A stretch of 64,000 nucleotides of DNA. It comes from JAIQET01 sp035542575 (GTDB lineage Bacteria > Acidobacteriota > Terriglobia > Terriglobales > Acidobacteriaceae). The position numbers and the translations under genes were made by a program. The stretch spans positions 62,001-126,000 of the forward strand of contig DATKLE010000166.1 of assembly GCA_035542575.1 (NCBI GenBank), read 5' to 3'. Shown in pieces: positions 32,270 to 40,693 of the stretch. The notes beneath the pieces are model-generated. The model was not told the DNA's origin and did not search any database. It saw only the letters and a program-made list of their open reading frames with translations. Every line of letters starts with the position of its first letter. The first letter of the stretch is position 1.

Positions 32270-32868
32270 GGCTTGGTTAGCACCAACGGCACCGGTTGGT
32301 CGTAGGGATGGATCGTGACCTTGAGCGATTTGCGGCTGGCGAAGACATCGGGCGCGACGGGAAAGGTGACCACGATAGTCCCGTTGGTCTGGGCGCCGGG
32401 ATCGAGCATGGTTTCGCTCTTCAGGGGGGTAACCGCGTTCTGCTTGAGCGGCGGAAAGGCCTGCAAATAGCGGCCAACATCGACAGCGGCCGCGGCATCA
32501 TCCTTGAACTGCCTGGTGCCGGTATCCACCTCAGCGTCCATCTTGCGAATCCAGAAGGGCTTGGTGCCGCCATTGCGCAGGGAAATTGTTATGGCGACCA
32601 TGACCGAGTTCTGGTTGGGGATTTCCACCGAAGTCACATCGTCAATCGTGCCGCTGGCGGCGGAGTGCGGGCGCTGGATCACGGCGACAAGGAGGGCGAC
32701 CAGAACGATGGCGGCAACTCCGATGGCGACGATCTTGACCGGGGGGAGATTCTTGCGGGCGGTGCCGAATTCCTCGCCCATGTGAGGCAGCGGGTGCGGT
32801 TGCGGGGGGCTGGCTGGGGCTTGCGGATTGGGCGGCGCAGCGGGCGTGGACGGGGTTTCGTCTGGCAT
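32266..32868 (-). CDS. Proline-rich membrane protein of unknown function
   Basis: A 200-residue protein from the ATG at 32868, which has GAGG upstream; a longer in-frame start at 32925 is less likely. Residues 1-35 are Pro/Ala-rich and disordered. One transmembrane helix follows (about 45-66: IVAIGVAAIVLVALLVAVI), then an extracytoplasmic beta domain containing SVMVAITISLRNGGTKPFWI. The pattern resembles acidobacterial proteins with an immunoglobulin-like or FxLYD-like beta domain. No specific role can be given. Confidence 0.6.
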   Translation of the reverse strand: MPDETPSTPAAPPNPQAPASPPQPHPLPHMGEEFGTARKNLPPVKIVAIGVAAIVLVALLVAVIQRPHSAASGTIDDVTSVEIPNQNSVMVAITISLRNGGTKPFWIRKMDAEVDTGTRQFKDDAAAAVDVGRYLQAFPPLKQNAVTPLKSETMLDPGAQTNGTIVVTFPVAPDVFASRKSLKVTIHPYDQPVPLVLTKP

Positions 32869-32964
32869 AACAACCTCGATTGCAAGTGATTCTAATCGCT
32901 CGGGCAAGAAAAAGCTGTACCGCAAAGGACGCTAAGGACATCCGCAAAGATCGCAAAGGGGGAC

Positions 32965-34707
32965 TTACCAGGCATGCTTCATGGCCTTGGCGAATTTGGC
33001 CGCCGGCAGAGTGTTTAGCACGTCGGTGGGGGTAAGCCAGGCGCGACGGGCCTGCAGCACACCATAGCGGATCTTCTCCAGGTGCGTGGTGTGGTGTGCA
33101 TCGGTGTTGATCGCGATCTTTACGCCATGCTGTTTGGCCAGGCGCAAGTGGCGGTCGCATAGGTCAAGCCGGTCGGGGTAGGCGTTGAGTTCCATGGCGA
33201 CTTTGTGTCTGGCTGCGGCTTTGAGCACGGCATCAAGGTCGAACTGGTAGGCCTCGCGGCGGAGCAGCAGGCGGCCGGTGGGATGGCCGATCATCGAAGT
33301 ATTCGGATTCTCGATTGCTTTCAGCAGACGATCGGTCATCTCGGCAGGGGGCTGGTTGAAGTGGGTGTGCACGCTGGCGATGACCACGTCCATCTGCTCG
33401 AGCACCGCATCGGAGAGGTCGAGGGTGCCGTCGGCCAGGATGTCCACTTCCGCGCCGGCGAAGATCTTGATGCCCGGAATCTTCTCGTTGGCGGCGCGAA
33501 TGCGGCGGATGTGCTCTACGGCCCGCTTGTCATCAAGCCCGTTGGCGAAGGCCAGGCTCTTGGTGTGATCGGTGATGGCCATGTACTTGTAGCCGTATGC
33601 CTTGGCCGCCTCCGCCATCTCTTCGATGGTGTTGCGGCCGTCGGTCTCGACGGTGTGCATGTGCACGTCGCCCTGCAGGTCTGCCTGCGAGATCAGGGCG
33701 GGCAGGGCGTGTTCTTCGGCGGCGTCAATCTCACCCTGGTTTTCGCGGAGTTCCGGCGGAATGTAGTCGAGCTTGAGCTTGGCGTAAATCTCCTCCTCGG
33801 TCTTGGCCGCGACTACTTTCTCGTTGTCGAGGCGAGCCAGGCTGTATTCGCTGAGGGTGTAGCCCATCTTGAGGGCGCGCTGGCGTAGGGCCACGTTGTG
33901 GGCCTTGGAGCCGGTGAAATACTGCATGGCGGCGCCGAAGGAATCCGGCGGGAGAAGGCGCACGTCCACCTGCATGCCGCCGCGCATGCGGAAGCTGATT
34001 TTGTTCTCGCCGCGGGCGATGACTTCCATGAGGCCGGGCAGCCCGATGATGTGCTCGATCAGTTTCTCGCGCTGGGCAACGATGGCGCAGGCCTTGCCGG
34101 TGACCAGCACATCGAGATCGCCAACGGTTTCGCGTCCGCGGCGTAACGAGCCGGCAGGCGTGACCTTCTCGACTCCGGGAAAATTGCGGAGATGCTCGAT
34201 GATTTTGTCCGCCTGGTTTTCAGCGGCGTCGAGCAGAAAGCGGCCGGCGATGCGCTGGTAGTCCTCGATGGCCTTGAGCAGCTTCTGCTCCTGCTTTTCG
34301 CCCAGGCGGGGCAGGACGCGAATTTTGCCTTCGCGGGCGAGCTTGGCTACGCCGTCCACGTCCGAGACCTGGTAGGCGCTCCAGATCAGGGCGATGGTTT
34401 TCGGTCCCAGGCCCTGGATCTTGAGCAGCTCGAGCATCGAGGGATGGTATTTCTTGAGCAGCTCGGCATGGACCGTGAGCCGGCCCTCTTTGAAGATCTC
34501 CTGCAGGTTGGTCAACATCCCCTTGCCGATGCCGGGAATTTCCAGAACCTTCTTGGGCTCGCTGATGATATCGGCTATCTGCTGGGGCAGGGCCTCGATC
34601 GCCTGGGCGGCATTGCGGTAGGAGCGGATGCGGAAGGAATCCTGGTTGTCGATCTCCAGCAGATCGGCAGTTTCGTACAGGATGCCGGCGATGGCTTTGT
34701 TGTCCAT
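32965..34707 (-). CDS. polX: DNA polymerase X family protein with PHP phosphoesterase domain
   Basis: A 580-residue two-part repair enzyme. The N-terminal half is a Pol beta-like polymerase with helix-hairpin-helix segments (EIPGIGKGML near 65 and IQGLGPKTIA near 105), the nucleotidyl-transfer motif GSLRRG (about 186), and the acidic residues in GDLDVL and QVDVRL. The C-terminal PHP domain begins near residue 340 (GDVHMHT) with AITDHTKSL and AGAEVDIL, typical of the 3'-5' exonuclease/AP-endonuclease of bacterial PolX. The start at 34707 gives the family length; the longer frame to 34785 is repeat-derived. It probably acts in base-excision or gap repair. Confidence 0.92.
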   Translation of the reverse strand: MDNKAIAGILYETADLLEIDNQDSFRIRSYRNAAQAIEALPQQIADIISEPKKVLEIPGIGKGMLTNLQEIFKEGRLTVHAELLKKYHPSMLELLKIQGLGPKTIALIWSAYQVSDVDGVAKLAREGKIRVLPRLGEKQEQKLLKAIEDYQRIAGRFLLDAAENQADKIIEHLRNFPGVEKVTPAGSLRRGRETVGDLDVLVTGKACAIVAQREKLIEHIIGLPGLMEVIARGENKISFRMRGGMQVDVRLLPPDSFGAAMQYFTGSKAHNVALRQRALKMGYTLSEYSLARLDNEKVVAAKTEEEIYAKLKLDYIPPELRENQGEIDAAEEHALPALISQADLQGDVHMHTVETDGRNTIEEMAEAAKAYGYKYMAITDHTKSLAFANGLDDKRAVEHIRRIRAANEKIPGIKIFAGAEVDILADGTLDLSDAVLEQMDVVIASVHTHFNQPPAEMTDRLLKAIENPNTSMIGHPTGRLLLRREAYQFDLDAVLKAAARHKVAMELNAYPDRLDLCDRHLRLAKQHGVKIAINTDAHHTTHLEKIRYGVLQARRAWLTPTDVLNTLPAAKFAKAMKHAW

Positions 34708-34746
34708 GCAGAACTCAAAGATAAACAAGTTTTGGGGAAAAGAGTA

Positions 34747-34878
34747 CCGAGTTGCGGGTACCGAGTACCGAGCAAGAGCGTACACAGGCCGGGCAGCCGC
34801 AGCATCAGTGCGGTAAGGAACATGGCGAGGCGGGAAGTCGGGGGGCAGAACGACAAAAGTGCCGAGTTGCGGGTACCG
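34747..34878. repeat. 17-bp direct repeat pair in the polX upstream region
   Basis: CCGAGTTGCGGGTACCG occurs exactly at 34747-34763 and again at 34862-34878, with GAGTACCG satellites nearby. These match the style of dispersed acidobacterial intergenic repeats. Confidence 0.6.
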
Positions 34879-34961
34879 GGCAGAGTGGTGGGACAGGCAC
34901 GCCCCTATGCCTGCCGGCTTGGGGAAACTGGCTGAAAAAAACTGGCGGCCCTCAAGAGGTC

Positions 34962-35171
34962 TTACTGCGCCTTGGTGACGTTGGCCGCCTGCGGACCTTT
35001 CTGGCCTTGGATGATCTCGAACTCTACTGTGTCGCCTTCTTGCAGGCTCTTGTAGCCTTCCGAAGTGATGGCGCTGTAATGCACAAAAACATCGGGTCCG
35101 TCATCACGTCCGATAAAGCCATAACCCTTGGCATTGTTGAACCACTTCACCGTACCTTTCAAACGTTCCAC
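34962..35171 (-). CDS. cspA: Cold-shock domain protein
   Basis: A 69-residue single cold-shock (S1-like OB-fold) domain. It has RNP1 (KGYGFIGRD, residues 15-23), RNP2 (DVFVHYSAI, about 27-35) and the usual N-terminal KGTVKWFN. It binds single-stranded RNA and DNA and melts RNA structure. The aromatic residues W10, F11, F19, F29 and H31 that stack on nucleotides are present. It lies in a separate transcription unit upstream of the polX gene. The gene symbol is used in the family sense. Confidence 0.93.
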   Translation of the reverse strand: MERLKGTVKWFNNAKGYGFIGRDDGPDVFVHYSAITSEGYKSLQEGDTVEFEIIQGQKGPQAANVTKAQ

Positions 35172-35283
35172 TTACGCCCCCTCGGGCACGTACTCTTTCA
35201 GCACCGAGGCCGTGCCTGTGACATTGCTGACATTGTGCGTCTATGGGCAGGGGCTGTCAAGGAGGGGGATCACAGGGAAGCCG

Positions 35284-35859
35284 CTATTTACGCGGCTTCC
35301 GGGCGGTATGACGGCAGGCAAGCCAGAGCACCGAAGAGATGGTTTTGGCGTCGCGGATGGTGCCCGCCGTCACCATACGCACGGCGGCGGCGAGGGGAAC
35401 CAGGCGTTGCTGGATGAGTTCGTCGGCCTCGGGCTGGGCGGATCCGGGGCGCAAACCCGTCGCCAGGTAAACGGCCATGGTCTCGTCCATGAACCCGGGA
35501 CTGGCGTAGAAGCGGAAGATGCGCTGCCAGCGGCGGGCGGTGTAGCCGGTTTCCTCGAGAAGCTCACGCTTGGCGCCACTGAGTTCAGATTCACCCTTGT
35601 CAATGCGGCCGGCGGGAAGTTCCCACAGGTAGTCCTGGGCGGCGTGACGGTACTGGCGCTCGAGCAGGACGCGTGGCGGGCGGCTGGTGTCGTCTACAGC
35701 CAGAATGACCACCGAGCCGGGATGGCGCACGATGTCGCGGCGGGCGCGGATGCCTCCCGGCTCGAGCACACGGTCGGTCGTGACACGGAAAACGGGGCCG
35801 CGGAAGACTTCGCGGGAGGAGAGCACTCGGGCCTTTCGCTTGCGGGAAGATTTGGGCAT
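35284..35859 (-). CDS. NUDIX hydrolase, ADP-ribose pyrophosphatase-like
   Basis: A 191-residue NUDIX protein. The NUDIX box GRIDKGESELSGAKRELLEETGY (about 83-105) fits GX5EX7REUXEEXGU exactly. The preceding ELPAG and the following FRFYASPGFMDETM are characteristic of the ADP-ribose/ADP-sugar pyrophosphatase subfamily (NudF-like). It probably hydrolyses ADP-ribose or another nucleoside diphosphate sugar. The basic start (KSSRKRKARVL) is unusual. It stands alone between the cold-shock gene and the divergent DUF2520 gene. Confidence 0.86.
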   Translation of the reverse strand: MPKSSRKRKARVLSSREVFRGPVFRVTTDRVLEPGGIRARRDIVRHPGSVVILAVDDTSRPPRVLLERQYRHAAQDYLWELPAGRIDKGESELSGAKRELLEETGYTARRWQRIFRFYASPGFMDETMAVYLATGLRPGSAQPEADELIQQRLVPLAAAVRMVTAGTIRDAKTISSVLWLACRHTARKPRK

Positions 35860-35991
35860 GGGCTTTATGGTAAGTCAGACTGAGAGCTGAGGCCAGCGAG
35901 CGCACGTACGGTTCCTGTCGAAGAAGCAGTTCTCGGTTCCCGGTTCTCCGTTCTCAGCCGAAAGGCTTTTGCGGGGTGGAGGCGCCCTGTT

Positions 35992-36852
35992 ATGCTGCCC
36001 GCGATGGCGGCGAAACCGAACATTACGATCGTGGGTCCGGGACGGCTGGGAACGGGGTTGGCAGTCGAACTGAGGCGGGCTGGATATCGCCTGTGTGAGA
36101 TCGTGTCGCGAAAGGCTTCGCAGCGGACAGCAGGCGCGCTGGCCAAGAGCACCGGCGGCCGGACCGCAACGGTCAAGACGGCGCTTCTCGATGCAGACTT
36201 GCTCTGGCTGAGTGTGCCGGATGGTGAAATTGCGGCGCTGGCACAGCAACTCGCGCCACGAGCGCGGTGGAGAGGGAAGATCGTGTTCCACTCCAGCGGG
36301 GCCTTAGCCAGCGCTGAATTGGATGTGCTGCGGCAGCGTGGGGCAGCTGTGGCGGCGGTGCATCCCTTTATGACCTTCGTGCGCGGCTCGATTCCTTCGC
36401 TCGCGGGAGTGCCGTTTGGAGTGGAAGGAGATGCAGCAGCGGTGCGGGTGGCGCGGCGAGTGGTACGCGATCTCGGCGGGGAAGTGTTCTCTGTCGCGAG
36501 AGGAAAGAAGTCGGCGTATCACGCGTGGGGGGCGTTTACTTCCCCGCTGCTGGTGGCGTTGCTGGTGACGGCGGAGGAAGTGGCGGGGGTGGCGGGCTTC
36601 TCCCAGACTGAGGCTCGTAAGAATATTCTGCCGATTGTGCGCCAAACCATCGCCAACTACGCAAAACTGGGTCCGGCGGGGGCGTTCAGCGGTCCGATTG
36701 TGCGAGGGGACGCGGACACGGTGCGAAAGCACCTGCAGGCTTTGCGGAAGGTTCCGGCAGCGAGAGCGGTTTACGTGGCGCTGGCCCGGGTGGCGCTGCG
36801 GCGGTTGCCGGCGGGAAATCGGCGGGAATTGGAAAGAGCGCTGCACGGGTAG
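35992..36852 (+). CDS. DUF2520 Rossmann-fold oxidoreductase-like protein
   Basis: A 286-residue protein with an N-terminal Rossmann fold (ITIVGPGRLGTGLA, residues 11-24), typical of F420/NADP-dependent reductase-like proteins, and a C-terminal DUF2520 helical domain (SAYHAWGAFTSPLLVALL and beyond). LWLSVPDGEI and VHPFMTF are also conserved in the family. NAD(P)(H) binding is likely; the substrate is not known, though members are often compared with 6-phosphogluconate and ketopantoate reductases. GGAGG at proper distance supports the ATG at 35992. Confidence 0.8.
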   Translation: MLPAMAAKPNITIVGPGRLGTGLAVELRRAGYRLCEIVSRKASQRTAGALAKSTGGRTATVKTALLDADLLWLSVPDGEIAALAQQLAPRARWRGKIVFHSSGALASAELDVLRQRGAAVAAVHPFMTFVRGSIPSLAGVPFGVEGDAAAVRVARRVVRDLGGEVFSVARGKKSAYHAWGAFTSPLLVALLVTAEEVAGVAGFSQTEARKNILPIVRQTIANYAKLGPAGAFSGPIVRGDADTVRKHLQALRKVPAARAVYVALARVALRRLPAGNRRELERALHG

Positions 36853-36939
36853 GTTCGTGATAGTGCACGCAAGCTCCTTCACGGCCTTGGCGGCCGCTCG
36901 GGATGACGGTTTAGTTGGGTTAGCTTGTTGGTTCCGGAA

Positions 36940-37731
36940 TTACTTCATCATCAGGCGCTCTATCGCGCGGGCTTGCCCGGTGGTTTCGTCGCAATCTACC
37001 ACCACAGCACTGAGGCGGACGTCGCCCGAGGCGGGTTCGAAGCGGACTGGCATGTTGTTGAGGAATTTTCCCATCACCAGTTCTTTTCTTACTCCGATCA
37101 CGCTGTCGTACGGGCCCGTCATACCTACGTCGGTGATATAGGCGGTGCCGCCGGCCAACACGCGCTCGTCGGCGGTGGGCACGTGGGTGTGGGTGCCGAT
37201 CACCGCCGTGACGCGGCCATCCAGGTACCAGCCCATGGAGATTTTCTCCGAGGTGGCCTCGGCATGAATGTCAACCACAACGACCTTGGCTTTGACCTGC
37301 TTCAACAGCTGATCAGCGACACGAAAAGGATCATCGTTCGAGCCCATGAACACGCGTCCCTGCAGGTTGAGCACAGCATAAGGGACGTCCTTCTTCTTGC
37401 CTTCATACAGCCCCCAGCCGGGCATGCCTTCGGGGTAGTTGGCGGGGCGCAGCACACGGCGGGCGATGCTGTGCGGGTTGCCATCGGCGTGCTGGAAATA
37501 CTCGACGATTTCACGCTTGTCCCAGATGTGGTTGCCGGTGGTGATGACGTCAATGCCCAACTCGAGCAGTTCTTCCGCCAGCGGCGGCGTGATGCCGAAG
37601 CCTGCAGCGGCGTTCTCTCCGTTGGCGAGGACCAAGTCAATGGCGTGGTCTTTGACCAGCGCCGACAGGTGTTCCTTGACGATGGTTCGCCCGGGCCGGC
37701 CGAAGATGTCACCGATGAAGAGGATGCGCAT
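36940..37731 (-). CDS. ymdB: YmdB-like metallophosphoesterase (TIGR00282 family)
   Basis: A 263-residue calcineurin-like phosphoesterase. In Bacillus the homologue hydrolyses 2',3'-cyclic nucleotides and affects the switch between motility and biofilm. Metal ligands are visible in GDIFGRPG (residue 7), NGENAAAG (about 38), TGNHIWD (about 66), VVVDIHAEATSEK (about 150) and GTHTHVPTAD (about 180). The start at 37731 (MRILFIGD) gives the usual 260-residue length; an upstream in-frame start at 37878 is not credible. The gene sits between the DUF2520 gene and the peptide-binding lipoprotein. Confidence 0.9.
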   Translation of the reverse strand: MRILFIGDIFGRPGRTIVKEHLSALVKDHAIDLVLANGENAAAGFGITPPLAEELLELGIDVITTGNHIWDKREIVEYFQHADGNPHSIARRVLRPANYPEGMPGWGLYEGKKKDVPYAVLNLQGRVFMGSNDDPFRVADQLLKQVKAKVVVVDIHAEATSEKISMGWYLDGRVTAVIGTHTHVPTADERVLAGGTAYITDVGMTGPYDSVIGVRKELVMGKFLNNMPVRFEPASGDVRLSAVVVDCDETTGQARAIERLMMK

Positions 37732-37737
37732 GAGTGG

Positions 37738-37767
37738 GTCGTCAGTCGTTCGTCGTTGGTCGTTGGC
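37738..37767. repeat. Low-complexity GTCGT-rich tract
   Basis: GTCGTCAGTCGTTCGTCGTTGGTCGTTGG-type sequence. A common intergenic filler in related genomes, it lies in the upstream region of the phosphoesterase gene. Confidence 0.45.
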
Positions 37768-37929
37768 CAGAATCGCCGTTGTCGACCGTCCGATTTTGAT
37801 GGTAACACGCGGGGTTTCGCGGTCTGCGGTTCGGTGTGGCGTCCTCCAGACTTCGGCGCTGCACGTCGGGTCCTTCAATTGCCTTGACGGCCGTTCGGGA
37901 CGGTGCTTTTTGGGAGATGCGCGTGGTGT

Positions 37930-39462
37930 CTACGGTGCTGCCAGCTCCGCGGTCTTCAGGAAGTCGTAGTTGCCGGAGGGATTCAAGGGCAGGTTGCGCA
38001 CGCGCTTGGTGTGCACCAGCACATTGTCGTAGTACCAGAGGTTGATATAGGGCAGATCCTGGGCGAGAAGAAGCTGGATCTCGGCGTAGAGCTGTTTGCG
38101 GGCGTTGGGGTCGAGTTCGCTGCGGGCCTGGTCAATCAGGGCGTCTACGCGGGGATTGGAGTAATAGCTGCGGTTGGCGCCGTTGGGCGGAAACTTGGCC
38201 GAGTGGAAGACGTATTCGAAGATGTCGGGATCTTCGTTGCCGCCGATCCAGCGCAGGGAATAGAACTGAAACTCGCCGTGGGTGACGTCGGAAAAGAACG
38301 TGGCAAATTCAAAGGTACGGATGTCGAGCACGATGCCCACGTCTCGCAGTTGCTGCTGGAGAACGGCGGCCAGCAGGCGCGTGCTTTCTTCGGTTGAGGT
38401 CTTCATCGGCAAGTGGAAACGCACGCCGTTCACCGCCGGGAATCCGGCCTGGTCGAGCAGCTGGCGGGCGCGCTCGGGGTTGTAGTCGTAGCGGGGAACG
38501 TCTCCGTTGTACGCCCAGCTTTCGGGGGGAAGAACGCTGTAGGCAGGGCGGACGAACCCGCGTCCCAGGTATTGGATAAGCGGGCGACGGTCGATGGCGT
38601 AGGCAATGGCCTGGCGCACACGAACGTCTCTGAGGATGGGATCGCGCAGGTTGAACGCCAGATAACTGAGGATGGTTCCGGGGGCGCGCTCCACCTGCAG
38701 GTTGGGCTCGCGTTCCAGCGTCAGCACGGTATCAAAGGTGAGCGCGTTGCTTGCGATGTCGGCGCTACCCTTTCGTAGCTCGAGGGCGCGGGTGGTGGGG
38801 TCGGGGATTACGGCAAAGCGCACGCGCGCGACGCGCATCTTCGCCCCCCAGTAGTGGTCATTGCGCTCGAGGATAACCTCCTTGTCCTGCTCGGCACTCA
38901 CAAAACGAAACGGGCCGGAGCCGATGGGATGGCGGGTGATCTCGTCGCCGCTGCCGTAGGGGACGATGCCGATGGCACCGTCGGAAAGATTCCACAACAG
39001 CGTGGCGAAGGGTTCTTTCAGGTGGAAGACGACGGTGTAATCGTCGGGCGCGTCGATGTGGTCCACAAAGCGATAGACGGCCGCCTTGGTGCTGAGAATC
39101 TTGTGTTCGAGCAGCGAATCGAAGGTCCACTTGACGTCGCGTGCGGTCAACGGGCGCCCGTCGTGAAAGCTCACTCCGCGGCGCAGGTGGAAGATGTACG
39201 TTTTGGGATCGGGAATCTCCCAGCTCTGGGCAAGCGCAGGTTTGACGTTGAGATGCTCATCGCGGTCGAGGAGATCGTCGAAGATGAGCTCGTCAATGCG
39301 TTCAGACTGGGCGTCGAGGCCGACGCGGGGATCGAGATTGGTGGGGCTGCTCTCGATGATCATCACCAGCGTGTCGGCAGAGGGTTTGCTGGAGCAAGAG
39401 AGAGCGGGGATCAGGAAAGCGATGACTGCAAGTGCCGCTACCCACCCCCGCATCCATCCCAT
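37930..39462 (-). CDS. ABC transporter substrate-binding lipoprotein, peptide (SBP_bac_5) family
   Basis: A 510-residue protein with a signal and lipobox (IALPALSC pattern, ...IPALSCSS), lipidated near Cys-22. The body has the classic peptide/nickel-binding markers NLDPRV, LAQSWEI, FHLRRGVSFHDGRPLTARDVKWTFD and VRQAIAYAIDR. It binds oligopeptides or muropeptide-like ligands for uptake. No permease or ATPase gene is in the window. It lies 82 bases after the end of anmK on the same strand, next to nagZ, so a muropeptide ligand is plausible (inference). The chosen start avoids the dispersed repeat that begins at 39466. Confidence 0.82.
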   Translation of the reverse strand: MGWMRGWVAALAVIAFLIPALSCSSKPSADTLVMIIESSPTNLDPRVGLDAQSERIDELIFDDLLDRDEHLNVKPALAQSWEIPDPKTYIFHLRRGVSFHDGRPLTARDVKWTFDSLLEHKILSTKAAVYRFVDHIDAPDDYTVVFHLKEPFATLLWNLSDGAIGIVPYGSGDEITRHPIGSGPFRFVSAEQDKEVILERNDHYWGAKMRVARVRFAVIPDPTTRALELRKGSADIASNALTFDTVLTLEREPNLQVERAPGTILSYLAFNLRDPILRDVRVRQAIAYAIDRRPLIQYLGRGFVRPAYSVLPPESWAYNGDVPRYDYNPERARQLLDQAGFPAVNGVRFHLPMKTSTEESTRLLAAVLQQQLRDVGIVLDIRTFEFATFFSDVTHGEFQFYSLRWIGGNEDPDIFEYVFHSAKFPPNGANRSYYSNPRVDALIDQARSELDPNARKQLYAEIQLLLAQDLPYINLWYYDNVLVHTKRVRNLPLNPSGNYDFLKTAELAAP

Positions 39463-39465
39463 GTC

Positions 39466-39523
39466 TGTCATCCCGAGGGAATCCACAGCCGCATGAGCGT
39501 GCCGAGGGGAGTCGAGGGACCCT
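39466..39523. repeat. Dispersed intergenic repeat, copy 2
   Basis: Begins GTCATCCCGAG and contains GAGTCGAGGGACCC, a diverged copy of the element at 471-531. It lies between anmK and the peptide-binding lipoprotein and overlaps the 5' end of the longer open frame. Confidence 0.45.
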
Positions 39524-39544
39524 GTGTTCTCCCCTCGGGAAACC

Positions 39545-40693
39545 TTACGCATACGAGATCTTCCCCAATATGGCTGCGCGCCGGGCCCCGGTCGCCGAGG
39601 GAATATTCGAGGGCTGCCGGTTCCACGTTTGATAGGCCAGCAGCGCGAAGGCTGCGGCTTCTTTGGCAGCCGACGGCAATCCGAATTCCTCCGACAAACG
39701 AATCCGCAGGCCGAGAGGAAGAAGTTCGCCGGTCAGCATCACGAGCAGCGTGGGATTGGTCGCGCCGCCTCCGGAGACCACCAGCTCGGAGTAGCTGTGC
39801 GGACGGCGCACCACGAAGCGGCGGAGGGCATCCGCGATAGAACGGGCGGTCAGGGCAGTGGCGGTGGCCACGATGTCCTGCTTCTTTGCCCCGCGGCATT
39901 GGCGCAGGAACGCGGTTACGAAGTCGCGGCCGAATTCCTCGCGGCCGGCGGTCTTGGGTGGTTTGCGGCTAAAGAATGGAGTCTGCAGAAGGCAGGCGAG
40001 CACAGGCTCCAGCACAGTGCCGGATGCGGCGATCTTTCCGTCGCGATCATAGGGCTTGCTAAAGAGGTGGTCCGTGACAGCATCAATCACCATGTTGCCG
40101 GGGCCGGTGTCGAAGGCGCGCACTTGGGCCAGCGACGAGCGGGGCGGGATGGCGGTCAAATTAGCAATGCCTCCGATGTTCTGAATCACCCGGCCCACGC
40201 GGTCATCGCGGTAGAGCAGGTAGTCGAGAAAGGGAACGAGGGGCGCGCCTTTGCCGCCGGCGGCCATGTCGCCGGGGCGGAAGTCGGAGACCACCGGGAC
40301 GCCCACGCGGGCGGCGATGATTGCGCCTTCGCCGGTTTGCCACGTGACCGCAAGTCTGCGGCCCAGGAAGCGTGCGGGCTCGCCCTGATGGTACAGCGTC
40401 TGCCCGTGGCAGCCGACGAGTTCCGCTTTCAGGCGATAGCGGCGCTGGGTGGCCAGGACGGCGTCGGCATAGAGCTCACCGAGGAGAAAATTGAGGCGGG
40501 TGAGCTCGGCGACACTGGCGCGCGTGGCGTTCATCGCGGCAAGTACGGCGCGACGAACGGCTTTGGGATAGGCATATTCGGCGTGAGCGAGGAGCTTGAA
40601 CCGGAGGCCTGCCACGCCTGCCGGTCGCACGCGCACCAGCGCGACGTTGATGCCGTCGGCCGAGGTGCCGCTCATCACGCCGGCGACGATCAC
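39545..40693 (-). CDS. anmK: 1,6-anhydro-N-acetylmuramic acid kinase
   Basis: A 382-residue ASKHA-fold kinase that converts recycled anhydro-MurNAc to MurNAc-6-phosphate. The diagnostic phosphate loop GVMSGTSADGI is at residues 5-15, with CHGQTLYH, NIGGIANLT and FDTGPGNM (adenosine and substrate site), and GGGATNP further on. The GTG start at 40693 has AAGAGGAGAG ahead and overlaps the nagZ stop (GTGA). That coupling to nagZ, which generates its substrate, makes the peptidoglycan-recycling role firm. Confidence 0.92.
   Translation of the reverse strand: MIVAGVMSGTSADGINVALVRVRPAGVAGLRFKLLAHAEYAYPKAVRRAVLAAMNATRASVAELTRLNFLLGELYADAVLATQRRYRLKAELVGCHGQTLYHQGEPARFLGRRLAVTWQTGEGAIIAARVGVPVVSDFRPGDMAAGGKGAPLVPFLDYLLYRDDRVGRVIQNIGGIANLTAIPPRSSLAQVRAFDTGPGNMVIDAVTDHLFSKPYDRDGKIAASGTVLEPVLACLLQTPFFSRKPPKTAGREEFGRDFVTAFLRQCRGAKKQDIVATATALTARSIADALRRFVVRRPHSYSELVVSGGGATNPTLLVMLTGELLPLGLRIRLSEEFGLPSAAKEAAAFALLAYQTWNRQPSNIPSATGARRAAILGKISYA

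Noticed and set aside
36925..37887. 320-codon plus-strand frame across the YmdB-like gene
   Set aside because: Shadow of a metallophosphoesterase with intact metal motifs.
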